A DNA stretch of 26,467 bases from a virus. How positions within the stretch are numbered: the stretch's first letter is position 1; each line of letters opens with the position of its first letter. Under the pieces are notes generated by a model, which did no database searches, had not been told where the DNA came from, and was given only the letters and a program-made list of their open reading frames with translations. Of the stretch, positions 5,874 through 13,679 are shown piece after piece. The position numbers were made by a program, and so were the translations under genes. The stretch spans positions 1 through 26,467 of IMG/VR virus record IMGVR_UViG_3300047457_000269; one strand, given 5' to 3'.

Positions 5874-6527
5874 ATGGACTACACCGCACTGAAGGTCGCC
5901 GTCGAGGACAGCACCGAGAACACGTTCTCGTCTGTTGACTTTGCCACGCTCACCAAGCTGGCAGAGCAGAAGATCTATCAGACGGTGCAGCTTCCGATCC
6001 TTCGGAAGGACGCGACCCTGGCGCTGACCAGCGGCGCCCAGAACGTCAACCTGCCGTCAGACTTCCTGGCGGCGTACAGCGTGGCTGTGTACTCGACGCT
6101 CTTGGGCGGTGGTGACCGTGCGTTCCTCCTGAACAAGGATGTGAACTTCATGCGGGAAAGCTATCCAAATCCCGCAACCACTGGCACGCCTCGGTACTAC
6201 GCCCTGGACGGTACGTCAACTGCGTTGATCCAGAAGATCATCCTCGGCCCGACGCCTGGGGCGAACTTCAGCCTTGATCTGAACTACTTCTACCAGCCGC
6301 AGAGCATTGTCGCGGCGGGCAACACATGGCTTGGTGACAACTTTGACACCGTGCTGTTCAATGCTGTCATGGTGGAAGCTGCTCGGTTTATGAAGGCTGA
6401 GCAGGACATTGTTCAGTTGTACATCAGCCAGTTCAACGATTCGATCCTCCTGCTGAAGAACCTGGGCGACGGCAAGAACCGTACAGACGCCTACCGCAGC
6501 GGTCAAGTCAGAAACCCGGTGAAGTGA
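5874..6527 (+). CDS. Phage adaptor/stopper-type neck protein
   Basis: A 217-residue protein: MDYTALKVAVEDSTENTF, then DFATLTKLAEQKIYQTVQLP, LPSDFLAAYSVAVYS, PRYYALDGTSTALIQKI and a C-terminal helix MVEAARFMKAEQDIVQLYIS. The order (helix pair, LPsDF strand, YxLDG region, final helix carrying an E-A-R-x-M motif) matches a family of phage head-tail connector or stopper proteins that I recognise from podovirus-like contigs. It would form a ring in the neck with the adaptor at 4341-5081. It starts three bases after the preceding stop. A structural role is well supported by family pattern and context; the precise ring is inferred. Confidence 0.75.
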   Translation: MDYTALKVAVEDSTENTFSSVDFATLTKLAEQKIYQTVQLPILRKDATLALTSGAQNVNLPSDFLAAYSVAVYSTLLGGGDRAFLLNKDVNFMRESYPNPATTGTPRYYALDGTSTALIQKIILGPTPGANFSLDLNYFYQPQSIVAAGNTWLGDNFDTVLFNAVMVEAARFMKAEQDIVQLYISQFNDSILLLKNLGDGKNRTDAYRSGQVRNPVK

Positions 6528-6528
6528 C

Positions 6529-6954
6529 ATGGCAATCCTCCAGGGAATGTGCTCCTCGTTCAAGCAGGAGTCTTGGCTAGGTATCCATGATCTGGACACC
6601 GACACGCTGAAGCTGGCGCTCTACACCGCATCAGCAGACCTCAGTCAAGCCACCACAGCGTACAGCGTTTCAACGCCCGGGCAAGTACCCCTTGGATCAG
6701 GATACACCACTGGTGGTGTGACGCTTACCAACGTCCAAGTCCTTCTCTCGGGGACCACCGCCTACGTCACGTTCGACAATCCGGTCTGGTCAGGCGCGTC
6801 TTTTACTTGCCGTGGCGGTTTGATCTACAACGCATCCCAGGCCGACCGCGCCATCGCTGTGTTGGACTTTGGTGCTGACAAGACGGCGTCGGGCACGTTC
6901 ACAATCCAGATGCCCGCAGCAACTGCAACAACGGCGCTGCTGCGCTTTGCTTGA
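6529..6954 (+). CDS. Small beta-rich virion protein
   Basis: A 141-residue protein starting MAILQGMCSSFKQESWLG, with DTLKLALYTASADLSQATTA, GYTTGGVTLTNVQVLLSG, CRGGLIYNASQADRAIAVLD and FGADKTASGTFTIQMPA. This is a frequent family in tailed-phage contigs next to tail-fibre genes, with a compact beta-sandwich-like pattern. I take it to be a minor tail or capsid-decorating protein. The start follows the previous stop by one base, with GGTGAAG upstream. The next gene is a tail fibre eight bases downstream, suggesting joint tail assembly. No enzyme motif is seen. Confidence 0.75.
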   Translation: MAILQGMCSSFKQESWLGIHDLDTDTLKLALYTASADLSQATTAYSVSTPGQVPLGSGYTTGGVTLTNVQVLLSGTTAYVTFDNPVWSGASFTCRGGLIYNASQADRAIAVLDFGADKTASGTFTIQMPAATATTALLRFA

Positions 6955-6962
6955 GGTAACCC

Positions 6963-8258
6963 ATGCCTTCTTCATACACCAGCCTGCTGAAGTTCGAACT
7001 TCCTGTTCAGGGCGAACTGTCGGGCACCTGGGGCAACGTGGTCAACACGGCCATCACCACGCCCGTCTCTGAGGCCATCGCAGGGACGACCAGCATCACC
7101 GTTGGAGCCACAGACTACACCCTGACGAACGGGGATGGATCTACGTCCAACGAAGCGCGGCGTATGTTCATCACGGCCATCGGCTCGCCCGGTGCGGCGC
7201 GGAACGTGATCTGCCCTGCCACCAGCAAGCTTTACGTCTTCACCAACAGCACGTCAGGCGGCTTCGCTATGACGCTGAAGACCTCGGCAGGGTCTGGCAT
7301 CGCCGTCCCCGCTGGGCAAAGCAGGCTGCTGTACTGCAACGGCACCGACGTTGTCGAGGCGGTGAACGGTTTCGGCAGCATCTCCCTGACCACCGCCCTG
7401 GCAGCGACCTCTGGCGGCACGGGGCAGTCCAGCTTCGCGGTTGGAGATCTTCTCTACGCCTCCAGCACCACTGCGATCAGCAAGCTGACGGTGGGCGCAA
7501 CCAACGCTGTCCTGACGGTCGCTGCGGGCATTCCTTCGTGGGTGGCCACGCTTCCTGCTGTATCTGGCGGCACGGGGCTGTCGTCTCCCGGCACTGCGGG
7601 GAACGTGCTGAGTTCAAACGGAACGACATGGCAGAGTACGGCGCTTCCACAAGCAGTCCCCGCGAATTATCTCGGCCCAGGATCTCCTGCTGTAATTGGG
7701 GTTGTAAATCAAGCATCTTCTGCAGAAGTAAGGACAGGCACAGATGAACTTAAAGTAGTAACTCCGGCAAGCCTGCGTGGCGGGGCTCTGGTGCGCGGCA
7801 CGGTGCAGAACAGCACCAGCGGTACGTCAATCGATTTCACCGGCATCCCGTCGTGGGCTAAGCGCGTCACGATCATGTTTAGCGCTGTAAGCATCAGTGG
7901 ATCTTCATCGGTACTGATCCAGATTGGAGATTCTGGTGGTATCGAAACAACGGGCTATGACAGCTACGCCCTTTATAGCGTTTCTGCTGGGCAATTCATT
8001 TCATCCACCGCAGGGTTTGTTTTGGAGCCGACCGGTAGCGCTGGCCCCGCAATTTCTCGGTACGGGACGATAGTGTTGGTAAACGTCACAGGTAACGTTT
8101 GGGTATCGTCATCGGCGATATTTGGGGCATCTGGTGGCGTTGTATCTACCGGCGCTGGCGGGAAGACGCTTTCCGATGTGCTGGACCGCGTGCGTGTGAC
8201 TACCGTCAACGGCACTGACACCTTCGACGCGGGTCAGATCAACATCCTGTACGAGTGA
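6963..8258 (+). CDS. Tail fibre protein
   Basis: A 431-residue protein. The N-terminal attachment-like part is MPSSYTSLLKFELPVQGELS followed by GTWGNVVNTAITTPVSEAIA. The middle carries the repeat ATSGGTGQSSFAVGDLLYAS and later AVSGGTGLSSPGTAGNVLSS, the classic GGTG repeats of phage tail fibres. A short NQASSAEVRTGTDELKVVTP segment follows, a type common at shaft-to-tip joints. The C-terminal 180 residues are a beta-rich tip ending DVLDRVRVTTVNGTDTFDAGQINILYE. It probably binds host surface sugars or proteins. The DNA for the joint (about 7660-7760) is more AT-rich than the shaft, consistent with tip exchange. The start follows GAGGTAACCC. Confidence 0.85.
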   Translation: MPSSYTSLLKFELPVQGELSGTWGNVVNTAITTPVSEAIAGTTSITVGATDYTLTNGDGSTSNEARRMFITAIGSPGAARNVICPATSKLYVFTNSTSGGFAMTLKTSAGSGIAVPAGQSRLLYCNGTDVVEAVNGFGSISLTTALAATSGGTGQSSFAVGDLLYASSTTAISKLTVGATNAVLTVAAGIPSWVATLPAVSGGTGLSSPGTAGNVLSSNGTTWQSTALPQAVPANYLGPGSPAVIGVVNQASSAEVRTGTDELKVVTPASLRGGALVRGTVQNSTSGTSIDFTGIPSWAKRVTIMFSAVSISGSSSVLIQIGDSGGIETTGYDSYALYSVSAGQFISSTAGFVLEPTGSAGPAISRYGTIVLVNVTGNVWVSSSAIFGASGGVVSTGAGGKTLSDVLDRVRVTTVNGTDTFDAGQINILYE

Positions 8259-8268
8259 CGGAGTCATC

Positions 8269-8544
8269 ATGGCCTGGACCGACGTTCTCAAAGCAGTCAT
8301 CCCCATCGTCGTCATGTGCCTCGCATGGCTGCTGGGGCAGGTCAACTCCTTCTCTGAACGTCTGACCAAGATCGAAGGGCACATGCCCGCCTTGATCACC
8401 AAGGAAGGGATTCCTACCGACAGCCCGCTTTCTGCCGAGCGCAGGGCCGCGTTGAAGGAGCAGTTGATGCTGCACATCAACGACCTCCAGGTCAAGGTCA
8501 AGCTCCTTGAGGAGCGCGAGAAGTTCGCAAAGGGATCCAAGTAA
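8269..8544 (+). CDS. Single-TM coiled-coil protein of the lysis region
   Basis: A 91-residue protein with an N-terminal membrane segment (about residues 6-23, VLKAVIPIVVMCLAWLLGQV). A conserved link follows (SFSERLTKIEGHMPALITKE, GIPTDSPLSAERR), then a helical tail LHINDLQVKVKLLEEREKFA. It sits directly before the holin with a one-base stop/start overlap (TAATG), so it is very probably part of the lysis operon. It might be an inner-membrane spanin-like or holin-modulating protein. No lipoprotein partner is visible, and i-spanins normally follow the endolysin, so I leave the function open. GGAG lies upstream of the ATG. Confidence 0.78.
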   Translation: MAWTDVLKAVIPIVVMCLAWLLGQVNSFSERLTKIEGHMPALITKEGIPTDSPLSAERRAALKEQLMLHINDLQVKVKLLEEREKFAKGSK

Positions 8545-9047
8545 TGCTGTCGCTTCTGTCTACCCTCGGTGGTCTGCTGATCAGCGGTCTCCCAAAGCTG
8601 CTGGAGTTCTTCCAGAACAAGAGCGACCAGAAGCACGAGATTGCCCTGGCGCGTCTTCAGACCGAGCGTGAACTCCAGCTTGCAGCCCAGGGATACGCCT
8701 CCCAGGCCAAGATGGAGGAGATCCGCGTCGAGCAGGTTGCGATGCAGACTGAGGCGCAGATGACCGAGGCTGCGCTCAGGCACGACGAGAAGGTATTGGA
8801 AAAGGCCAGCCGCTGGGTTGCCAACTACGTCGGCACCGTGAGGCCGACAGTCACCTATATTTTCATCATCGAGTTGGTGCTGATCAACGCTGCGCTGACG
8901 CTGTACGTCTGGAAGCATCCGGGTCTGATTCAGTCGGTGGACGACCTGATCCGTGTTACCGCGATCATCTTCAGCGAAGACGAAATGGCCATGCTGGGCG
9001 GGATCATTGGGTTCTGGTTCGGCAGCAGGCAGTGGAGCAAGAAGTGA
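8544..9047 (+). CDS. Holin, 3TM GTA-type
   Basis: A 167-residue protein matching, by pattern, the family called holin of 3TMs (GTA_holin_3TM). The N-terminal hydrophobic stretch is LLSTLGGLLISGLPKLLEFF. A long Gln/Glu-rich cytoplasmic-type helix follows (residues 25-90), then RWVANYVGTVRPTVTYIFII with a second segment IELVLINAALTLYVW, and a third, MLGGIIGFWFGSRQWSKK. The VRPxxTY and GFWFGSRxxxK pieces are the family hallmarks. It would form lesions in the inner membrane that let the endolysin reach the wall. The next gene, an endolysin, starts by GTGA overlap, making a classic lysis pair. Confidence 0.87.
   Translation: MLSLLSTLGGLLISGLPKLLEFFQNKSDQKHEIALARLQTERELQLAAQGYASQAKMEEIRVEQVAMQTEAQMTEAALRHDEKVLEKASRWVANYVGTVRPTVTYIFIIELVLINAALTLYVWKHPGLIQSVDDLIRVTAIIFSEDEMAMLGGIIGFWFGSRQWSKK
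9034..9037 (+). promoter_or_regulatory. Ribosome binding site GGAG for the endolysin
   Basis: GGAG at 9034-9037 lies six bases before the GTG at 9044, the spacing expected for efficient initiation. This decides for GTG 9044 over the in-frame GTG at 9032, which would overlap the site. Confidence 0.65.
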
Positions 9048-9547
9048 AGCTCAGCCCCGAGGGCGCTGCGCTGATGCACAGGTACGAGGGCTACAGAACC
9101 CGGCCCTACTTGTGCCCTGCGCACATCTGGACCGTCGGGTACGGGCACGTCCTGTATCAGGACCAGATCCAACTGCCCATGGTTCGCAAAGAGGGCTACA
9201 CTGGGTTCATCCGCATGAACTACCCGCTACGTCCGGAGCACAACTGTGTCTGGTCCAAGAAAGAGATCGATGCGCTTTTCGACGCTGACGTCGCTGCTTT
9301 TGAACGAGGTGTTCTTCGTCTGGTTCCCGGCTGTGCTGGTCATCAAGGGCGCTTCGACGCTCTGGTCTCTTTTGCGTACAACGCAGGGCTAGGGAATCTG
9401 CAGCGCAGTCAGATCCGCATGAAGGCCAACCGTGATGACATCGAGGGGGCCGCAGATGCGTTCATGCAGTGGACCAAGGCTGGCGGCAAGGAACTCCCTG
9501 GTCTTGTCAAGCGGCGCAGAGATGAGCGTGCGCTGTTTCTGAGGTAG
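9044..9547 (+). CDS. Endolysin, GH24 muramidase with E-C-T triad
   Basis: A 167-residue lysozyme-type protein that would cleave the peptidoglycan glycan chain between MurNAc and GlcNAc. The active-site region reads YEGYRTRPYL then CPAHIWTVGYGH. The spacing E15-x8-C24-x5-T30 is that of T4 lysozyme's E11-D20-T26, but Cys stands in place of Asp, as in P1 Lyz. A segment of about 30 residues after GYGH (VLYQDQIQLPMVRKEGYTGF, IRMNYPLRPEHNCVW) is longer than in common lambdoid muramidases. The C-terminal lobe has FDALVSFAYNAGLGNLQRS and GLVKRRRDERALF, typical of GH24. No signal peptide or SAR segment is seen, so release should need the upstream holin. GTG 9044 overlaps the holin stop (GTGA). Confidence 0.88.
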   Translation: MKLSPEGAALMHRYEGYRTRPYLCPAHIWTVGYGHVLYQDQIQLPMVRKEGYTGFIRMNYPLRPEHNCVWSKKEIDALFDADVAAFERGVLRLVPGCAGHQGRFDALVSFAYNAGLGNLQRSQIRMKANRDDIEGAADAFMQWTKAGGKELPGLVKRRRDERALFLR

Positions 9548-9550
9548 ACC

Positions 9551-11434
9551 ATGCCACTGAAAAAGCTAGTACTGAAGCCCGGTGTAAACCGAGAGAACAC
9601 TCGCTACACCAACGAGGGCGGCTGGTATGACTGCGACAAGGTCAGGTTCCGCTACGGCACCCCGGAGAAGATTGGCGGCTGGGCGCGTGTCTCGGTAAAC
9701 ACCTTCCTGGGCATCTGCCGCTCTCTGTGGCCCTGGGCCACGTTCTCCGGCGCAACGTACCTCGGGACCGGCACCAACCTCAAGTACTACATCGCGTTCG
9801 GCGGGGCGTACTACGACATCACGCCTCTTCGAACCACCACGACGCTTGGCACTGATCCGTTCACCGGCAACGGCACCACAACCGTTACCGTCAGTGCGCC
9901 TGCACACGGCTGCACCAGCAACGATTTCGTGACGTTCAGCGGCGTCACGGGCACGTATGCCGCGCTGCTCAACGGAGAGTTCCAACTCACGTACATCGAC
10001 GCCAACAGCTACACCATCACCACGAGCAGCGCCATTCCTGCGGGCGCGACGGGCGGCACCACGGTGTCCGCTGCATATCAGATCGGTATCGGCGGAGAGA
10101 TAGAAAGCCCAATTTCAGGCTGGGGTTCTGGTACGTGGGGCAGCGGCACCTGGGGCTCGGGGTCGGTTGGCTCGCAGCCGCTGCGGATCTGGAACCACCA
10201 GAACTTCGGGCAGAACCTGATCTACGGCCCCAAAGGGGGTCCGCTGTACTACTGGGATGCAACCGTAGCCAACCCGTTGACCACGCGGGGCGTGGCGCTG
10301 TCGGGCATTTCAGGGGCAACTGACGTACCGTCTTCCGTCAACCTGTTCATGGTGTCGGATGTGTCGCGCATCGTCATGGCGTTTGGGTGCCCTGACTACG
10401 GCAGCACGACGCTTGACCCCATGCTGATCCGGTGGTCTGACCAAGAGAGCGCGATCAATTGGTCTCCTTCGATCACTACCCAGGCGGGCAGCATTCGGCT
10501 GTCCCACGGCAGCTTGATCCAGGCCGCGCTTCAAGTCCGCCAGGAGATCTTGGTCTGGACAGATACGTCGCTGTACTCGATGCAGTACCTGACGGGCGAG
10601 CCGTGGTGGCAGGCGCAGCTTCTGGCCGACAACATCAGCATCCTCAGCGACCGGGCGTGCGCCGTTGCGGCGGGCGTTACCTACTGGATGGGTAACGAGA
10701 AGTTCTACATATACGACGGGCGCGTGCAAGCGCTCCCCTGCGACGTCCGGGAATACGTGTTCCGCGACTTCAACTACAGCCAGAAAGAGTTGATCTTTGC
10801 CAGCACCGTTGACCAGTTCAACGAGATCTGGTGGTTCTACTGCTCTGCTGACTCGACGGTCGTGAACAAGTACGTGGTGTACAACTACGCTGAAAGGGTC
10901 TGGTACTACGGCACGCTAACCCGCAGCGCGTGGGTTGATGCAGGCCTGATTGGGGACTACCCGGTGTCCGCAGGCACGAACACCTTGATCTACCAAGAGT
11001 TCGGTGTTGACAACAACGAGACGGGCACTGCGGTGCCCATCACTGCATACATCACGTCGGCGGAGTTCGACATAGACGACGGGCACAACTTTGGGTTTGT
11101 CTGGCGGGTCATTCCTGACATCACCTTCCGGGGCTCGACCGCTGCGGCGCCTCAAGCTACGCTGAGCCTGTTCCCGCTGCAAAACTCGGGCTCAGGCTAC
11201 ACGCGCGGTACGGTCCCTGTGAACAGCACAAGCGCGGACATGTCTGTGGCGGGAGAGAACGCCTACCCGATCATCCGCAGCGCTACGGTGCCTGTGGAGC
11301 AGTTCACGGGCCAAGTGAATATCCGGGTCCGTGGGCGACAGATGTCCATGAAGATTGCCTCTGAAAACCTGGGCGTCCAGTGGCAGCTAGGTGCGCCGCG
11401 TATCGACATCAGGCCGGATGGGCGCAAGTCGTGA
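9551..11434 (+). CDS. Large tail protein (nozzle/tail-tube-like)
   Basis: A 627-residue protein beginning MPLKKLVLKPGVNRENTRYT, NEGGWYDCDKVRFRYGTPEK and IGGWARVSVNTFLGICRSLW. This beginning is that of a large structural family in podovirus-like contigs that I associate with the tail nozzle or tubular B-like part (beta-propeller fold). Residues about 95-180 are an inserted beta domain with PAHGCTSNDFVTFSGVTGTY and LNGEFQLTYIDANSYTIT. A Gly-Trp-Ser repeat follows (residues 191-205). Later blocks such as MLIRWSDQESAINWSPS, ILVWTDTSLYSMQYLTGEPW and NEIWWFYCSADSTVVNKYVV look like propeller blades. It would form the distal tail through which DNA leaves. It directly follows the endolysin, so the lysis genes are embedded in the tail gene block. 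Confidence 0.8.
   Translation: MPLKKLVLKPGVNRENTRYTNEGGWYDCDKVRFRYGTPEKIGGWARVSVNTFLGICRSLWPWATFSGATYLGTGTNLKYYIAFGGAYYDITPLRTTTTLGTDPFTGNGTTTVTVSAPAHGCTSNDFVTFSGVTGTYAALLNGEFQLTYIDANSYTITTSSAIPAGATGGTTVSAAYQIGIGGEIESPISGWGSGTWGSGTWGSGSVGSQPLRIWNHQNFGQNLIYGPKGGPLYYWDATVANPLTTRGVALSGISGATDVPSSVNLFMVSDVSRIVMAFGCPDYGSTTLDPMLIRWSDQESAINWSPSITTQAGSIRLSHGSLIQAALQVRQEILVWTDTSLYSMQYLTGEPWWQAQLLADNISILSDRACAVAAGVTYWMGNEKFYIYDGRVQALPCDVREYVFRDFNYSQKELIFASTVDQFNEIWWFYCSADSTVVNKYVVYNYAERVWYYGTLTRSAWVDAGLIGDYPVSAGTNTLIYQEFGVDNNETGTAVPITAYITSAEFDIDDGHNFGFVWRVIPDITFRGSTAAAPQATLSLFPLQNSGSGYTRGTVPVNSTSADMSVAGENAYPIIRSATVPVEQFTGQVNIRVRGRQMSMKIASENLGVQWQLGAPRIDIRPDGRKS
10121..10165 (+). repeat. Three 15-bp Gly-Trp-Ser repeats
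   Basis: Three in-frame units encode WGSGT, WGSGT, WGSGS inside the large tail protein. Synonymous codon differences between copies show the peptide is kept rather than freshly duplicated. It forms a flexible aromatic/glycine link between the inserted beta domain and the main body. Confidence 0.85.
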
Positions 11435-12804
11435 GTATTTTCTACAGCATCGTCAAGCGGTTCACAGCACCTTCGCTGCCGAAACCGACACAGACGTATG
11501 ATCAAAGGTACTTTGACGCGCTAGTCAACGTCCTGCGGCTGTACTTCAACCAACTTGACGACCTTCTGGGGCGCATCGTGGCAGTAACTTCGGCAACCGT
11601 CCCGGTATCAATCGGCGGCACCAACGTCGATGCGTTTGGCCGTCTTCGTACCAGCGCACCCTACACGCTCTTCGACAGCCAGAACCGCTACGCCGCAGAC
11701 AATCAGTTTGACACAAACAGCACAGGTGCTATCAACTACCTGCCGAACGAAGCGTCGGTGAGTCTGGATGTGACAGGAACGCTAGGCGCGGAAACGGTGC
11801 GACAGTCTTTCCGATCCTTCCCTTATCAACCGGGCAAGGGTCTTTTGGTGTTGGCCACGTTCGTGATGAACGCCGCCAAGTCTGGGCTTCGCCAGCGCAT
11901 AGGGTATTTCAACACACAAAACGGCGTGTTCTTCCAGCAGAACGACAGTGCATTAGCGTTTGTGCTTCGGTCCAACTCTATCCCCACCCCCGGTACGCCC
12001 AGTGATGCTCGCACAGTGACTCAGGCGAACTGGAACGGAGACAAGCTCGACGGCACCGGAGTGAGCGGATACACGCTCGACCCGACCAAGGCACAGATCC
12101 TGTGGATGGACTTCGAGTGGTTGGGTGTAGGTTCGGTGCGGTGTGGGTTCGTCATCAATGGTGAGTACATCGTCTGCCACACGTTCAACAATGCAAACGA
12201 TATCGCCAGCGTTTACATGACGACGGCGATCCTGCCGGTGCGCTACGAGATCACAAACGTCACAGGCACGGGCAGTAGCTCATCGTTGAAACAGATCTGT
12301 TCCACGGTCATTTCCGAAGGTGGGTACGAGCAGTACTCCCCGGGCCATGTAGCAAGGCGCACCACAGCATTGGCTACGATTGGCACTACTTTCCTGCCGT
12401 TGGTGTCTATCAGGCTGTCTTCCTCGGCGCTGGGTGCAGTTGTCCTGCCGCAGCGTGTTCAGGTGCTGCCCACCACCAGTCAGAATTACGAAGTGGCACT
12501 GGTCAAGAACCCCACGCTTACTGGCGCTTCATGGACATCAGTCCCCACTGACTCCAACGTCCAGTACGACGTGTCGGCCACGGCGGTGACAGGCGGCTCC
12601 ATCGTTCAAACGGACTACGTCACATCTAGCGGTAGCGGCGGCACAAACCCCCTAGCAGATCCTTCGGGGTACAACTGGGACTTGCAGCTTGGCACCTCCC
12701 TCGCGGGGACAAGCGATATCTACACCGTGCAGATCCGCACGGTCTCCGGGGCGACCACAGGCGATGCCGTGGGCTCGCTGTCGTTCTGGGACTTGACTCA
12801 GTGA
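11431..12804 (+). CDS. Tail appendage / virion structural protein
   Basis: A 457-residue protein with GTG start overlapping the previous stop (GTGA). Residues 1-50 contain QTYDQRYFDALVNVLRLYFN QLDD, a short helical attachment motif common in tail proteins of this phage type. From about residue 55 a second domain starts with VDAFGRLRTSAPYTLFDSQN, then VRQSFRSFPYQPGKGLLVLA, a pattern I recognise from structural proteins of marine and freshwater phages. The C-terminal region is beta-rich (YEVALVKNPTLTGASWTSVP, SSGSGGTNPLADPSGYNWDL). It may be a fibre adaptor or appendage. The in-frame ATG at 11380 would overlap the preceding conserved gene by 55 bases, so I prefer the GTG. Confidence 0.78.
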   Translation: MSIFYSIVKRFTAPSLPKPTQTYDQRYFDALVNVLRLYFNQLDDLLGRIVAVTSATVPVSIGGTNVDAFGRLRTSAPYTLFDSQNRYAADNQFDTNSTGAINYLPNEASVSLDVTGTLGAETVRQSFRSFPYQPGKGLLVLATFVMNAAKSGLRQRIGYFNTQNGVFFQQNDSALAFVLRSNSIPTPGTPSDARTVTQANWNGDKLDGTGVSGYTLDPTKAQILWMDFEWLGVGSVRCGFVINGEYIVCHTFNNANDIASVYMTTAILPVRYEITNVTGTGSSSSLKQICSTVISEGGYEQYSPGHVARRTTALATIGTTFLPLVSIRLSSSALGAVVLPQRVQVLPTTSQNYEVALVKNPTLTGASWTSVPTDSNVQYDVSATAVTGGSIVQTDYVTSSGSGGTNPLADPSGYNWDLQLGTSLAGTSDIYTVQIRTVSGATTGDAVGSLSFWDLTQ

Positions 12805-12814
12805 GGTAGGACAC

Positions 12815-13678
12815 ATGGATCCAGGCGAAATTAGCGGGGCGATGGACGCTGCGGCGAATGCTGCTGATTCCGGTCCTGGTGGCTCTGACACGAGAAACGA
12901 AAACTGGTCAGACTATGCATCCGGGTACGGCCTAAATGACGCCATACCGGGTCTTGGTCCTTCGCAAACGGGGCCAATGCACTCCCCGGGGCTTAGCTAT
13001 GCTACGCTCAATGTGCTCAATGATATCGGCCTCGGGAAGATGGGCATCCCAGGCTTCACCCAAAACGTAGAGCAAGCTCTCGCTGCACAGAACGTCCACA
13101 ACGTCCTCAACTATGCCGCTCCCGCGCTTGCCAGTCTGGTTCCTGGCTACGGCACGGTGTCCGCGCTTGGCAAGGGCATTGCAAACATCCACGGCCTGAT
13201 GACTGGCAGGCTGAGCGCTGAGGAAGTTGTGCCGGGGCTGGCTGCGGGATTGATCGGTGCGAGGACGGGGATTCCTTCCGGTATCCTCGAAGGCATCTTC
13301 ACTGGAGACCTCGGCAAAACCGTAGGCTCCGGTGCGCAAGCAGGGCTTGGCGCTCTCGTAAGCGGCATCACGGGTAACCCATTGGCCGGTGCTCTGGCAA
13401 GCTCAACGCTTGGCCCCGCAGTCGGCAGGGCAGCGTCAGACGCTGTAGGCGGGTCGAAGTCTGGCGGTTTGGGCGCAGCCCTCGGTCTGTCTTCGGCACC
13501 GTCTCAGGGGTCATCTCCCACAGGCAACACCTACGGCGACGCAGGTGTCAACGCAGACGCCTATTCTGTCCTGGCAGCGATAGAACAGGCAGCGCAAGAA
13601 CCCAAGCAGCCCGCGTGGTCCTCGCAGATGACTGCAGGACGCTACGGCCCCCTGATGGAATATGAGTTTGGAGCGTGA
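12815..13678 (+). CDS. Gly/Ala-rich internal virion protein candidate
   Basis: A 287-residue protein with a polar start (MDPGEISGAMDAAANAADSG) and a Gly/Ala/Leu-rich core, roughly residues 95-225, such as ALASLVPGYGTVSALGKGIA, VVPGLAAGLIGARTGIPSG and GALVSGITGNPLAGALASST. A variable Ser/Gly link and a C-terminal QPAWSSQMTAGRYGPLMEYE follow. The hydrophobic, glycine-zipper-like core could insert in membranes. Together with its place at the head of five genes of similar composition, this fits an ejected or internal virion protein. No named family is recognised. AGGTAGG lies just upstream of the ATG. Function is inferred from composition and position only. Confidence 0.72.
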   Translation: MDPGEISGAMDAAANAADSGPGGSDTRNENWSDYASGYGLNDAIPGLGPSQTGPMHSPGLSYATLNVLNDIGLGKMGIPGFTQNVEQALAAQNVHNVLNYAAPALASLVPGYGTVSALGKGIANIHGLMTGRLSAEEVVPGLAAGLIGARTGIPSGILEGIFTGDLGKTVGSGAQAGLGALVSGITGNPLAGALASSTLGPAVGRAASDAVGGSKSGGLGAALGLSSAPSQGSSPTGNTYGDAGVNADAYSVLAAIEQAAQEPKQPAWSSQMTAGRYGPLMEYEFGA

Positions 13679-13679
13679 T

